DNA from: Dysgonomonas sp. 511
Lineage (GTDB): Bacteria > Bacteroidota > Bacteroidia > Bacteroidales > Dysgonomonadaceae
NCBI RefSeq assembly: GCF_010501105.1
Contig: NZ_QVMQ01000004.1
Span: forward strand, 1-64,000
Length of the DNA stretch: 64,000 bases
Direction: 5' to 3'
Part shown: positions 25,646-37,554 of the stretch, one piece after another
Layout of the letters: each line of letters begins with the position of its first letter
Numbering within the stretch: the stretch's first letter is position 1
Notes under the pieces: generated by a model
What the model was told of the DNA's origin: nothing
The model's database searches: none
The model's input: only the letters and a program-made list of their open reading frames with translations
Position numbers and translations under genes: made by a program

Positions 25646-26974
25646 TTAAATATACATATTAACAATAGCCTCGTAAAGCTCTTGTTTTCCGCTTATTTGT
25701 TTAGGTTCGCCTACTTTGTGGGCAATTGTACGCAAGTCTTCAAGAGTCAGTTTGCCGTCTTCGAAAGCTTTTCCGTCGCCACCATCGAACGAAGCATAAC
25801 GAGCCTGACGCAATTTCTTATAGTCAGAATTTTCGAGGATATCAGCAGCCACCAACAGTCCGCGTGCAAATACATCCATACCGGAAATATGAGCGATGAA
25901 CAAATCGTCCATATCCGTAGAGTTGCGGCGAATCTTAGCATCGAAGTTCACACCTCCGTGCCCCAATCCACCTGCTGGAAGCATTACAAGCCATGCGTGG
26001 GCAAAGTCGTAAATATCGAGAGGGAACTGGTCGGTATCCCATCCGTTTTGATAATCTCCACGGTTGGCATCGATACTACCCAGCATACCCGCGTCTACAG
26101 CAGCTTGCAATTCGTGTTCGAATGTATGTCCAGCCAAAGTAGCATGGTTTACTTCAATATTTACTTTAAAGTCTTTATCCAGGCCATAGTTGCGAAGGAA
26201 GCCGATAACAGTTTCGGTATCGAAATCGTATTGGTGCTTCGTTGGTTCCATTGGTTTAGGCTCTATGAGGAATGTACCAGTAAAGCCTTGTTTGCGTGCA
26301 TAGTCGCGAGCCATAGCAAGGAAACGGCCCAGATGATCTTTCTCGCGTTTCATGTCTGTGTTCAACAGGCTCATATAACCTTCGCGCCCTCCCCAGAACA
26401 CATAGTTGGAACCACCAAGTGCGATAGTAGCATCAATAGCGTTTTTCACCTGAGTACCTGCACAAGCCACAACATCGAAATCGGGATTGGTAGAAGCACC
26501 GTTCATATAACGCTCATGGCCAAACACATTCGCTGTGCCCCAAAGAAGCTTGATGCCCGAAGCTGCCTGCTTTTCTTTTGCATAGTCTACTATAGCTTGC
26601 AGATTTTTTTCGTATTCGCCCCAGTTGTTGCCCGAACTTACAAGGTCTACATCGTGGAAACAGTAGAACGGAATATTCATTTTGGTCATAAACTCGAAAG
26701 CTGCGTCCATCTTGTATTTAGCCTGGCTGATAGCATCGTTACCGATATTCCACGGATGACGGATTGTTGCCCCTCCAAACGGGTCGCCTCCATCGGCGCA
26801 CAATGTATGCCAGTATGCCATAGAAAAACGCATCCAGTCTTTCATGGTCTTGCCCATTACCACACGGTTTTCGTCGTAGAAACGGAAAGCCATTGGGTTT
26901 TTACTTTCTTTTCCTTCAAATTTGATTTTTCCAATACCCGGAAAAAACTCTTTTGTTCCTTTTAAAATTTCCAT
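25646..26974 (-). CDS. xylA: Xylose isomerase
   Basis: 442 residues, the class II length. It converts D-xylose to D-xylulose using two divalent metals. Conserved segments are [17 protein letters not shown] near the substrate, YCFHDVDLV with the catalytic His, [32 protein letters not shown] and [13 protein letters not shown] with metal ligands, and [14 protein letters not shown]. It heads the minus-strand xylA-symporter pair. Its upstream side meets the right copy of the inverted repeat about 48 bases before the ATG, separating it from xylB. Confidence 0.97.
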   Translation of the reverse strand: MEILKGTKEFFPGIGKIKFEGKESKNPMAFRFYDENRVVMGKTMKDWMRFSMAYWHTLCADGGDPFGGATIRHPWNIGNDAISQAKYKMDAAFEFMTKMNIPFYCFHDVDLVSSGNNWGEYEKNLQAIVDYAKEKQAASGIKLLWGTANVFGHERYMNGASTNPDFDVVACAGTQVKNAIDATIALGGSNYVFWGGREGYMSLLNTDMKREKDHLGRFLAMARDYARKQGFTGTFLIEPKPMEPTKHQYDFDTETVIGFLRNYGLDKDFKVNIEVNHATLAGHTFEHELQAAVDAGMLGSIDANRGDYQNGWDTDQFPLDIYDFAHAWLVMLPAGGLGHGGVNFDAKIRRNSTDMDDLFIAHISGMDVFARGLLVAADILENSDYKKLRQARYASFDGGDGKAFEDGKLTLEDLRTIAHKVGEPKQISGKQELYEAIVNMYI

Positions 26975-27021
26975 AATTTAGTTTTTATTTAATGTTTATA
27001 ATTACTGCCAATCAGTAGTTG

Positions 27022-27346
27022 AATTATATGTTCTTTTTTATACTGCATAAACTCAATCTTGAGTTAAACTTTTTCTCTTTAGCTCATACTGCCGCGCCCT
27101 CCGGAGTAAACGCGTGAAATTTATCTAAACTCTATTCCGAGCTTTGTAGGGGCGAATTGAAAATCGACGGAGTCAATTATCATTCGCCCGAAATAGAAAA
27201 AATCAGCGGGCGAATGATAATTCGCCCCTACAGTAGTCAAAATGGAATATTATTTTTCATGTGTTTACCCTACCATACCCTTGGGGCTTTGGCCAAAAGG
27301 AACGCAAGCAATCTGTGATTGCGCGCAGTATAAAACAGAACGTTTT
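27022..27346. repeat. Right copy of the ~320-bp inverted repeat flanking the pentose genes
   Basis: Reverse complement of 21195-21507 with scattered substitutions and one ~20-base insertion (GAAAATCGACGGAGTCAATT) that interrupts the REP-like palindrome at 27146-27231. It lies between xylA and xylB. A related form of the insertion junction is seen at 47224-47270. Confidence 0.85.
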
Positions 27347-27380
27347 GCAGCTAGATTCTAACTGCTGATTCTCATAAATA

Positions 27381-28856
27381 TCAATTTACCAGCTTGAGCC
27401 ATTTGTCGTATGCCTCCCTGTACTGATCTCTTTTTCCTGTTTCCGGTTCTACTACTCCCAGTTTTTCCAATGATGCAAATGCCTCCTGCGGCGTGGCATA
27501 CAACCCTATGCCAATACCAGCCCCCTTGGCCGCACCTGCCGCGCCGTCGGTATTGTAAAGCTCGATGGTAACATCGCTTACGCTGGCTAGTGTCTGCGCA
27601 AACAACGGGCTGAGGAACATATTGGCATATCCTGCCTTCACTGTACGGATGTTCATTCCCATTTGCCGCATTATTTCCATTCCATATTCGTAAGAGAAAA
27701 CAATGCCCTCCTGAGCGGCACGGAGTATATCTTTCTTGTCGTGTATATTGAAATTGATGCCGTGTATCGAACAGTTCATATCTCTATTCTCAAGCACGCG
27801 CTCGGCCCCGTTGCCGAATGGGATAATGCTTACCCCTTTCGCCCCGATAGGCGACTGGGACGCCAGATTGTTCATGTCGTTGTAAGACAAACCTTCTAAC
27901 GCCAGGTTGCGCTTCAGCCACGAATTGAGGATGCCTGTTCCGTTGATACAAAGCAGTACTCCCAGCCTCAATTGCTCCGGCGTATAATTTACATGGGCAA
28001 AGGTATTCACCCGCGACAGCTTGTCGTAATTCAATTGGTCGAGTACCCCATACACAACGCCCGAAGTGCCTGCTGTAGAAGCCATTTCGCCCGGCTCGAA
28101 TACATTGAGCGACAGGGCATTGTTGGGCTGGTCGCCGGCACGGTACGAAACGGGTGTACCCTGTTTCAGCCCCAGTTCTTTGGCTGCCCCGGACGAAACG
28201 TAACCCTGCACACCGAATATCGGCTTTATCTCAGGGAAGAAACTTTTGGGAATGCCATAATAATTAAGGACATCTTCCGACAGGGTATTAGTCTTGAAAT
28301 CCCAGAATATCCCTTCCGACATACCTTCTATAGTTACCACTATGTCGCCTGTCAGTTTCATACCTATATAGTCGCCCGGAAGCATCAGTTTGTCTATTTT
28401 TTCATAGATATGCGGCTCGTTTTCTTTCACCCATGCCAGTTTCGATGCGGTGAAATTGCCCGGCGAATTGAGTAAATGGCTCAGGCACTTTTCTTCGCCG
28501 ATAGCTTTAAAGGCTTTCTCGCCATAAGGCACGGCACGGCTGTCGCACCAGATGATAGAGTCGCGCAAGACATTCTTGTCCTTATCGACCAACACCAACC
28601 CGTGCATTTGCCATGTGATGCCTATTGCCCGAATGTCTTCACCTTTGGCTCCGGCTTTCTGCATCACCGACTGGTGTGCCAACTTGAGGTTTGCCCACCA
28701 GTCGGCAGGGTCTTGCTCTGCCCATCCCGACTTAATGGCTTTTATAGCCATCTCTTCTTTCGGGAAGAAATCGGAAGCTACTATCTTGCCTGTTTCTGCG
28801 TTCACCAAGCAGGCTTTTACCGATGAACTGCCTATGTCGTATCCTAATAAATACAT
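27381..28856 (-). CDS. xylB: Xylulokinase
   Basis: 491 residues of the FGGY carbohydrate kinase family, phosphorylating D-xylulose to feed the pentose phosphate pathway. The N-terminal ATP/phosphate loop is LLGYDIGSSSVKACLVN; TWQMHGLVLVDKD and IIWCDSRAVPYG are substrate-side motifs. The second domain has YRAGDQPNNALSLN, STAGTSGVVYGV and the FGGY signature region near AGYANMFLSPLFAQTLA, with a late glycine-rich GAAGAAKGAGIG. It lies 63 bases after the Nudix regulator in the same direction and is separated from xylA by the inverted repeat. Confidence 0.95.
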   Translation of the reverse strand: MYLLGYDIGSSSVKACLVNAETGKIVASDFFPKEEMAIKAIKSGWAEQDPADWWANLKLAHQSVMQKAGAKGEDIRAIGITWQMHGLVLVDKDKNVLRDSIIWCDSRAVPYGEKAFKAIGEEKCLSHLLNSPGNFTASKLAWVKENEPHIYEKIDKLMLPGDYIGMKLTGDIVVTIEGMSEGIFWDFKTNTLSEDVLNYYGIPKSFFPEIKPIFGVQGYVSSGAAKELGLKQGTPVSYRAGDQPNNALSLNVFEPGEMASTAGTSGVVYGVLDQLNYDKLSRVNTFAHVNYTPEQLRLGVLLCINGTGILNSWLKRNLALEGLSYNDMNNLASQSPIGAKGVSIIPFGNGAERVLENRDMNCSIHGINFNIHDKKDILRAAQEGIVFSYEYGMEIMRQMGMNIRTVKAGYANMFLSPLFAQTLASVSDVTIELYNTDGAAGAAKGAGIGIGLYATPQEAFASLEKLGVVEPETGKRDQYREAYDKWLKLVN

Positions 28857-28860
28857 ATAT

Positions 28861-28902
28861 AAATTAAAAATTAAGAATTAAGAATTAAGAATTAAGAATT
28901 AT
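28861..28902. repeat. Heptamer tandem array (A/G)AATTAA
   Basis: Six consecutive seven-base units, two AAATTAA then three GAATTAA and a terminal GAATTAT, between the xylB start and the regulator stop. Copy number could vary and alter the xylB leader. Confidence 0.85.
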
Positions 28903-28919
28903 AATATAATTGTTTATTA

Positions 28920-29630
28920 TTAGATGTTGGTTTTCAACTTGTTGTTTGCTTTCCTGTCGAACTTGTAATAGCGGGCGGCACGGTGCGACACATTTGCTTG
29001 CTTCTCGTCGAGTGCCACCACATAAGGCATAGCCGCCACTTTTTTGTGGAAATTTCGTATATCTATCGTTTTATTGTAAATGGCTTCGTACAAACGATGA
29101 AGCTGGCTGATGGTGAATTTGTTAGGCAATAGTTCGAATACGATAGACGGATCATATTCTATCCATCGGCGCACTTCTATCAGCGAATCTTTTACTATTC
29201 TATTATGGTCGAATGGCATTCTGGGAACTTCATTCATCGGACACCATTCGGTTTCTTTATATTTAGATATATTGTTCAGTTTGCGGTCTATCTTGCAAAG
29301 CGACAGGTAGGCAACTGTGATAAGCCTGTTGATATTAGGCTGGTATTCTTTGTCGAGCCATTTCTTATCTTCAGTCTTGCTTGCCCTGTCGGGAGAGGCG
29401 AAGCAGCGAAACTGGCGAAGCGACATTTTCTTTATCCCTGTCAACTGGAAAAGCACACGGTTGGCGGCATCGTCAACATCCTCTTCGTCGTATATCAGGC
29501 TTCCGGGCAGTTTCAGGTCATTAGCATTCTGCTCGTCGCGCCTTACCAGAAGGATGTTAAGCTGCTCGTCGTCGAAACCGAAAACAACGCAATCTACTGA
29601 TACATAGGTATGGATGAATTTTGTTTTCAT
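28920..29630 (-). CDS. Nudix-related transcriptional regulator (NrtR/AraR/XylR type)
   Basis: 236 residues. An N-terminal Nudix-fold domain (about 1-150) is followed by a winged helix-turn-helix (about 160-236, IVFELLPNKFTISQLHRLYEAIYNK). The Nudix box is degenerate: after G43 and E49 the catalytic R-E-U-x-E-E segment reads NRVLFQLTGI, without the metal-binding glutamates, so hydrolase activity is unlikely. In Bacteroides, regulators of this type (AraR, XylR) repress pentose genes and release on sugar binding. Position just upstream of xylB supports a pentose role. Two matching palindromes lie in its own promoter region. Confidence 0.85.
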   Translation of the reverse strand: MKTKFIHTYVSVDCVVFGFDDEQLNILLVRRDEQNANDLKLPGSLIYDEEDVDDAANRVLFQLTGIKKMSLRQFRCFASPDRASKTEDKKWLDKEYQPNINRLITVAYLSLCKIDRKLNNISKYKETEWCPMNEVPRMPFDHNRIVKDSLIEVRRWIEYDPSIVFELLPNKFTISQLHRLYEAIYNKTIDIRNFHKKVAAMPYVVALDEKQANVSHRAARYYKFDRKANNKLKTNI

Positions 29631-29651
29631 GGTAATGCAAGGTGTCGCTTA

Positions 29652-29666
29652 TTGTATTTGATACAA
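29652..29666. promoter_or_regulatory. Operator-like palindrome 1, TTGTAT-TTG-ATACAA
   Basis: Perfect 6-bp inverted arms with a 3-base centre, 22 bases upstream of the regulator ATG. It overlaps the minus-strand -7 element TATATTTG at 29664-29671 and the expected transcription start, so a bound repressor would block the regulator's own promoter. Confidence 0.65.
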
Positions 29667-29671
29667 ATATA
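29664..29671 (-). promoter_or_regulatory. -7 element of the Nudix regulator gene
   Basis: Minus-strand TATATTTG matches TAnnTTTG; start of transcription would fall inside palindrome 1. No clear -33 box. Confidence 0.45.
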
Positions 29672-29746
29672 TGAAAGACAAAACATACGCCGGGTATATT
29701 CCAGTTTTATTTTTAGTTAATTAATTATATCACAGATGTTTATATT

Positions 29747-29761
29747 TTGTATATAATACAA
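29747..29761. promoter_or_regulatory. Operator-like palindrome 2, TTGTAT-ATA-ATACAA
   Basis: Same arms and same 3-base spacing as palindrome 1, centre-to-centre distance 95 bases. A further TTGTAT half-site sits at 29779-29784, and ATACAATAA/TTATTGTAT form an overlapping longer inverted repeat (29756-29784). Confidence 0.6.
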
Positions 29762-29877
29762 TAAGTATTGAGGTGTTATTGTATAGAAAACATTAATAAA
29801 TGGTGATTAAAAGCCAGTTTCGGAAGTGCAATCTGCATGATTATACATCAATCAAAATATGTTAACGAAAACAATAA

Positions 29878-30045
29878 GAGTCTGTTTAAATTTTATAGCA
29901 AGTCTTTTTTATAGCTATTTTCAGATGTATTTTACGTGTTTTGCTCGCTGGTTTAGCGGGCTAAACCGAGAGCAAAATATGGAAAATACGCTAAAAAGAG
30001 CATAAAAAAGTTGCTAAGAACTATACTAAAGAACCTATAAGAAAT
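29878..30045 (+). mobile_element. MITE family 1, copy 2 (one end missing)
   Basis: Begins GAGTCTGTTTAAATTTTATAGC preceded by TAA (29875-29877), and carries the central GGTTTAGC-GG-GCTAAACC hairpin. Orientation is opposite to copies 1 and 3: its reverse complement aligns with them. It loses similarity after CCTATAAGAAAT (30045), where about 22-25 bases of the expected second end are absent. It lies in the 533-base gap between the regulator and the acyltransferase. Confidence 0.8.
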
Positions 30046-30163
30046 CAAGCTGAAGGGTATTAACAAATTTTCATCACTTTTATTTGATTTTACTTATACT
30101 ATCTGCTAGGTAATCCATATTTTTGCACGAGAAAAATACCAGAAAAACCAATACCTACTTTTC

Positions 30164-31297
30164 ATGTCGGAAAAACAGACTTCTTCTGCCGCATTTGCAG
30201 ATACAAAACCCCATTATAACATTCTCGACGGATTGCGCGGAATAGCTGCCATCACCGTAGTTTGCTTCCATTTGTTCGAGGCGTTTGCAACAAGCCATTT
30301 AGATCAGACTATAAACCACGGCTACCTGGCTGTGGATTTTTTCTTTATGCTATCGGGCTTTGTGGTAGGATATGCCTACGACGACCGTTGGAAAACGATG
30401 AAAACGAAAGACTTCATTAAACGCCGGATCATACGCCTGCAACCTATGGTTGTAATGGGAGCCATTATAGGAGGAGCCACATTTTACCTGCAAGGATGCG
30501 AGGCTTGGGGAGATACTACGCAAGTAGCGATAGGCGTACTGCTGGTAGCCACATTGGCCAATGCCATGCTGATACCGTCTACTCCGGGCTTGGAAGTGAG
30601 AGGATTGGGCGAAATGTATCCGCTGAATGGGCCTACATGGTCATTGTTTTTCGAATATATAGGCAATATCTTATATGCCTTGTTCATCCGCAGGCTTCCT
30701 ACCGTAGCGCTTACAGTATTGGTTGCCGTTGCAGGATGCGGACTGGCTACATTTGCCATATTCGGGCCTTACGGGGATATCTGTGCCGGATTTCAGTTGG
30801 CGGGGACGGAATTTACAGGTGGTTTCCTCCGGCTGCTTTTCTCCTTTTCGGCAGGGCTACTCTTATCCCGCGTCTTCAAGCCTGCCAGAATCAAAGGTGC
30901 TTTCTGGTTGTGCAGCCTATCTGTAGTCGCCTTGCTGGCTGTTCCCCGCATAGGTGGCGCCGGGCATCTGTGGATGAACGGTTTGTACGACACGCTCTGC
31001 TGTATCGCATTTTTTCCGCTGATTGTATTTCTGGGCGCTTCGGGCAAGACTACCGACAAATACACAGTCGGCATATGTAAATTCCTGGGCGACATATCGT
31101 ACCCGCTATATATGGTGCACTATCCTTTTATCTATATATATTATGCGTGGGTAAAAAACGAAAACCTTACGTTTACCGAATCTTTGCCCGGAGCTATAGC
31201 CTTAGTGGTGGGAAGTATCCTATTAGCCTATGCCTGCATGAAACTTTACGATGAACCGGTTCGCAGGTATTTGACAAAAATCTTCTTGAAAAAATAA
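30164..31297 (+). CDS. Acyltransferase family 3 (OafA/YrhL-type) membrane protein
   Basis: 377 residues with about ten membrane segments. The family motif LDGLRGIAAITVVCFHLFE opens the protein, with the probable catalytic His in CFHLFE. FFFMLSGFVVGYAY and FIKRRIIRLQPM carry the second conserved block. Members transfer acetyl or other acyl groups to sugars or lipids at the membrane. Single gene, with MITE family 1 copy 2 ending about 120 bases upstream. Target unknown. Confidence 0.88.
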   Translation: MSEKQTSSAAFADTKPHYNILDGLRGIAAITVVCFHLFEAFATSHLDQTINHGYLAVDFFFMLSGFVVGYAYDDRWKTMKTKDFIKRRIIRLQPMVVMGAIIGGATFYLQGCEAWGDTTQVAIGVLLVATLANAMLIPSTPGLEVRGLGEMYPLNGPTWSLFFEYIGNILYALFIRRLPTVALTVLVAVAGCGLATFAIFGPYGDICAGFQLAGTEFTGGFLRLLFSFSAGLLLSRVFKPARIKGAFWLCSLSVVALLAVPRIGGAGHLWMNGLYDTLCCIAFFPLIVFLGASGKTTDKYTVGICKFLGDISYPLYMVHYPFIYIYYAWVKNENLTFTESLPGAIALVVGSILLAYACMKLYDEPVRRYLTKIFLKK

Positions 31298-31424
31298 GGT
31301 TTAACCACAAAGAAAACAAAGCCTTACACAAAGTTCACAAGGAAAATCCATAATTAACTGATATCTAAGCTCTATTATATCGAACTTACGTTACCATAAA
31401 GGTAATCAAAGCCGAATAATAAAA

Positions 31425-31460
31425 TTACAGCATTCCCATCCGAAAACGGGAATGCTGTAA
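31425..31460 (-). terminator. Terminator after the GH2 gene
   Basis: Perfect 13-bp stem TTACAGCATTCCC / GGGAATGCTGTAA (31425-31437 and 31448-31460), 50 bases beyond the GH2 stop codon. On the minus strand it is followed by TTTTATTATT. Confidence 0.8.
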
Positions 31461-31510
31461 ACATTATAAGGAATTTTTGTTCTTCTTATCCGACCAATAG
31501 CCTATTGGTA

Positions 31511-35204
<3,694 letters not shown>

Positions 35205-36532
35205 TTGCGATTAAATTATCACAAACAAGAAACAAACCTTGTACGGTTTGCAAACCTAAGGCTATCTTGGGTAATAATTCTCTTTTGGCTTGGAATTATT
35301 TATGTTATCGGAGCGGTAAATACATCAACAACAACAATAACAAACAGTGAGTTTACCGAAATTTCCATACCATCCGATACCTCCCCGCCAAAGGTTGTAC
35401 GCATATATTATCGCGTAAACCGAACGGAGATCGATCCAGGATATATGAACAATGCCCATACGTTGGAGATTATAAACCAAATGTTTGCCAACGTAATACT
35501 AGAAGAAGATGATTTCATTGTCATCACCAGTGCCGCTTCGCCCGAGGGCGGTTTTGATAACAACGAACATCTAGCTAAAGAACGAGCAATTTCACTCAAA
35601 AACTACATAAGACAAAAATTTCCACATATAAAAGACAGCCAATTTATAACATTCCCCCTAGCCGAAAACTGGGACGGAATGAAAGAACTGATAGAAAAAG
35701 ATGATAATGTGCCCGCCCGCAAACAGTTGCTCAAAATACTAGAAAGCAAGCTGAGCCGGGAAAGTCAAAAAATCAGGATAAAAAGACTAAATGACGGAAA
35801 GACCTATGCGTATTTATTAGAACATATACTGCCCTATCTACGGGGAAGTGCCACCACTACGATATATTCGAAGAGGAACGAACTGCACTTTAAAAAAGAT
35901 ACAATAGAAATAGTCCGTGTCGATACGGTTTGTTTCGATCCGGCATTGCCAAAAACCAAAAGGCCGTTCGTCATGGCAATCAGAAACAACCTGATCTACG
36001 ATGCCGCGCTATTGCCCAACCTGGCCATCGAAATCCCTTTCGGCCGCGATTACCGTTGGTCGGTAGGAATAGAAGGCAACTGGTCGTGGTGGAACACCAA
36101 TGCCAATACCTACTATTACCACCGTATACAGATGGCCGGCGTAGAATTGCGCCACTGGTTTGGCAACAAAGCAAAAAGACCGCTGACAGGATGGTACCTG
36201 GGAGCATACGGATATGGAGGCACTTACGACGTAAGGTTGTTTACCAAAAAGAAGAGCGACATGGGGCAACTCAGCAATTGGAGCTACTCGGCAGGCCTGA
36301 CCCTCGGATACTCCATGCGTATATCCAAACGGTTCAATCTCGAATTTGGAATTGGTGCCGGATACTTCGGTGGCAAATACCACAAATACAACGTGAGCGA
36401 CTGTGCGGGATGTACCTTCCCCAAACGAAGCACACACGACCGCAAATATTGGGGGCCCACCAAAGCCGGCATTTCGCTGGTATGGCTGATAGGCAATGTA
36501 AACCAAAATAAAAAAACGGAGGAGCAACAACG

Positions 36533-37516
36533 ATGAAAAAGATATACTACCTGCTCCTGCTCCTGCTCATCGCAGTATCGTGCAAAAACAAAGACTTGTG
36601 CGAAGACGGGCCGTGCATCGAAGGCAATGTCACCATCAAGGTGGTTGTAAACTGGGAAAACCCCGAAAACGAGGCGCGTCCTATGCGTATGAATATATTC
36701 TCGATGAGCGACGGTGTTTCCGACTACGGCATAGACCAGATACCCATTGGCGGAGTAAAATACATCACGCTGGTAGAAAGCGCAGCCTACAGGCCATACT
36801 GCTACGATTATTACGCAGACATATACTTCCGCAACGAAACCACGCCCAAATTATTCGAGGCATATTGCGCCGAAGCCTCGCGTGCCACATATAACGAACT
36901 GGCTACACCCGTGGAAGGCGAACGCACAGTGATGGATCCGCGCGGCGACTTCTATGTGCATTCGTGGCTCAAAAATTTCGACGTCGTATTTTGCCAAGAC
37001 TCGGTACTGGTGCTCAACTTTTACCCCAAAAATATACTCCGCCGGTTTACTTACCGTGTCAACGGCATAAAGGGCGAAAAGTTTATCGGTAGCGCACGCG
37101 GAGCCATATCGGGCATGGCAGCCACATACTTTTTCTATACCGGCGAGCTGACCACCGAGCGTTCGACCGTATTGTTCGAAAACTCGACTGTGGGCACCGA
37201 CGAAAATGGCAGAGGCTACATCGAAGGCGACTTTTATACATTCGGACCGGTATATCCCTACCAAAACAGGTTTACGATAGAGATACTGGCCAAAGGCAGC
37301 AAATACTTTACAGCCTACTGGGACGTATCGGGTCAGATAAACGAATCGATGACCGACCGCCCCGCAAAACTGGCGCGCGATGGATACGACATATTGATAG
37401 ACAACGACATAGACACAGATATTCCCGAAATACCGGATCCAGGAGAAGGTAGCGGAGACGGTGGAGGCTTCGAAATCGGAGTCGGAGATTGGAATAATGT
37501 GGATATTTATTTATAA
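36533..37516 (+). CDS. DUF5119 lipoprotein of the fimbrillin operon
   Basis: 327 residues. The signal peptide ends in LIAVSC with lipidated C17, followed by the family hallmark KDLCEDGPC and a strand VTIKVVVNWEN. DUF5119 proteins sit beside fimbrillins in Bacteroidales and have a fimbrillin-like two-domain beta fold, so a pilus anchor or assembly role is probable. The C-terminus is acidic and glycine-rich (DIPEIPDPGEGSGDGGG). It overlaps the previous gene by four bases and is 38 bases before the first fimbrillin. Confidence 0.85.
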   Translation: MKKIYYLLLLLLIAVSCKNKDLCEDGPCIEGNVTIKVVVNWENPENEARPMRMNIFSMSDGVSDYGIDQIPIGGVKYITLVESAAYRPYCYDYYADIYFRNETTPKLFEAYCAEASRATYNELATPVEGERTVMDPRGDFYVHSWLKNFDVVFCQDSVLVLNFYPKNILRRFTYRVNGIKGEKFIGSARGAISGMAATYFFYTGELTTERSTVLFENSTVGTDENGRGYIEGDFYTFGPVYPYQNRFTIEILAKGSKYFTAYWDVSGQINESMTDRPAKLARDGYDILIDNDIDTDIPEIPDPGEGSGDGGGFEIGVGDWNNVDIYL

Positions 37517-37554
37517 AAACAAACTAGTCAAATTTATTAAAACAAATTACCAAA

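Noticed and set aside
25682-26965. 427-codon open frame antisense to xylA
   Set aside because: It lies entirely opposite a certain xylose isomerase gene; its sequence is low-complexity, Phe/His/Val-rich with no domain, a codon-bias shadow.
28861-28902. Possible CRISPR or transposon end at the AATTAA array
   Set aside because: Period is seven bases without spacers; it is a simple tandem array.
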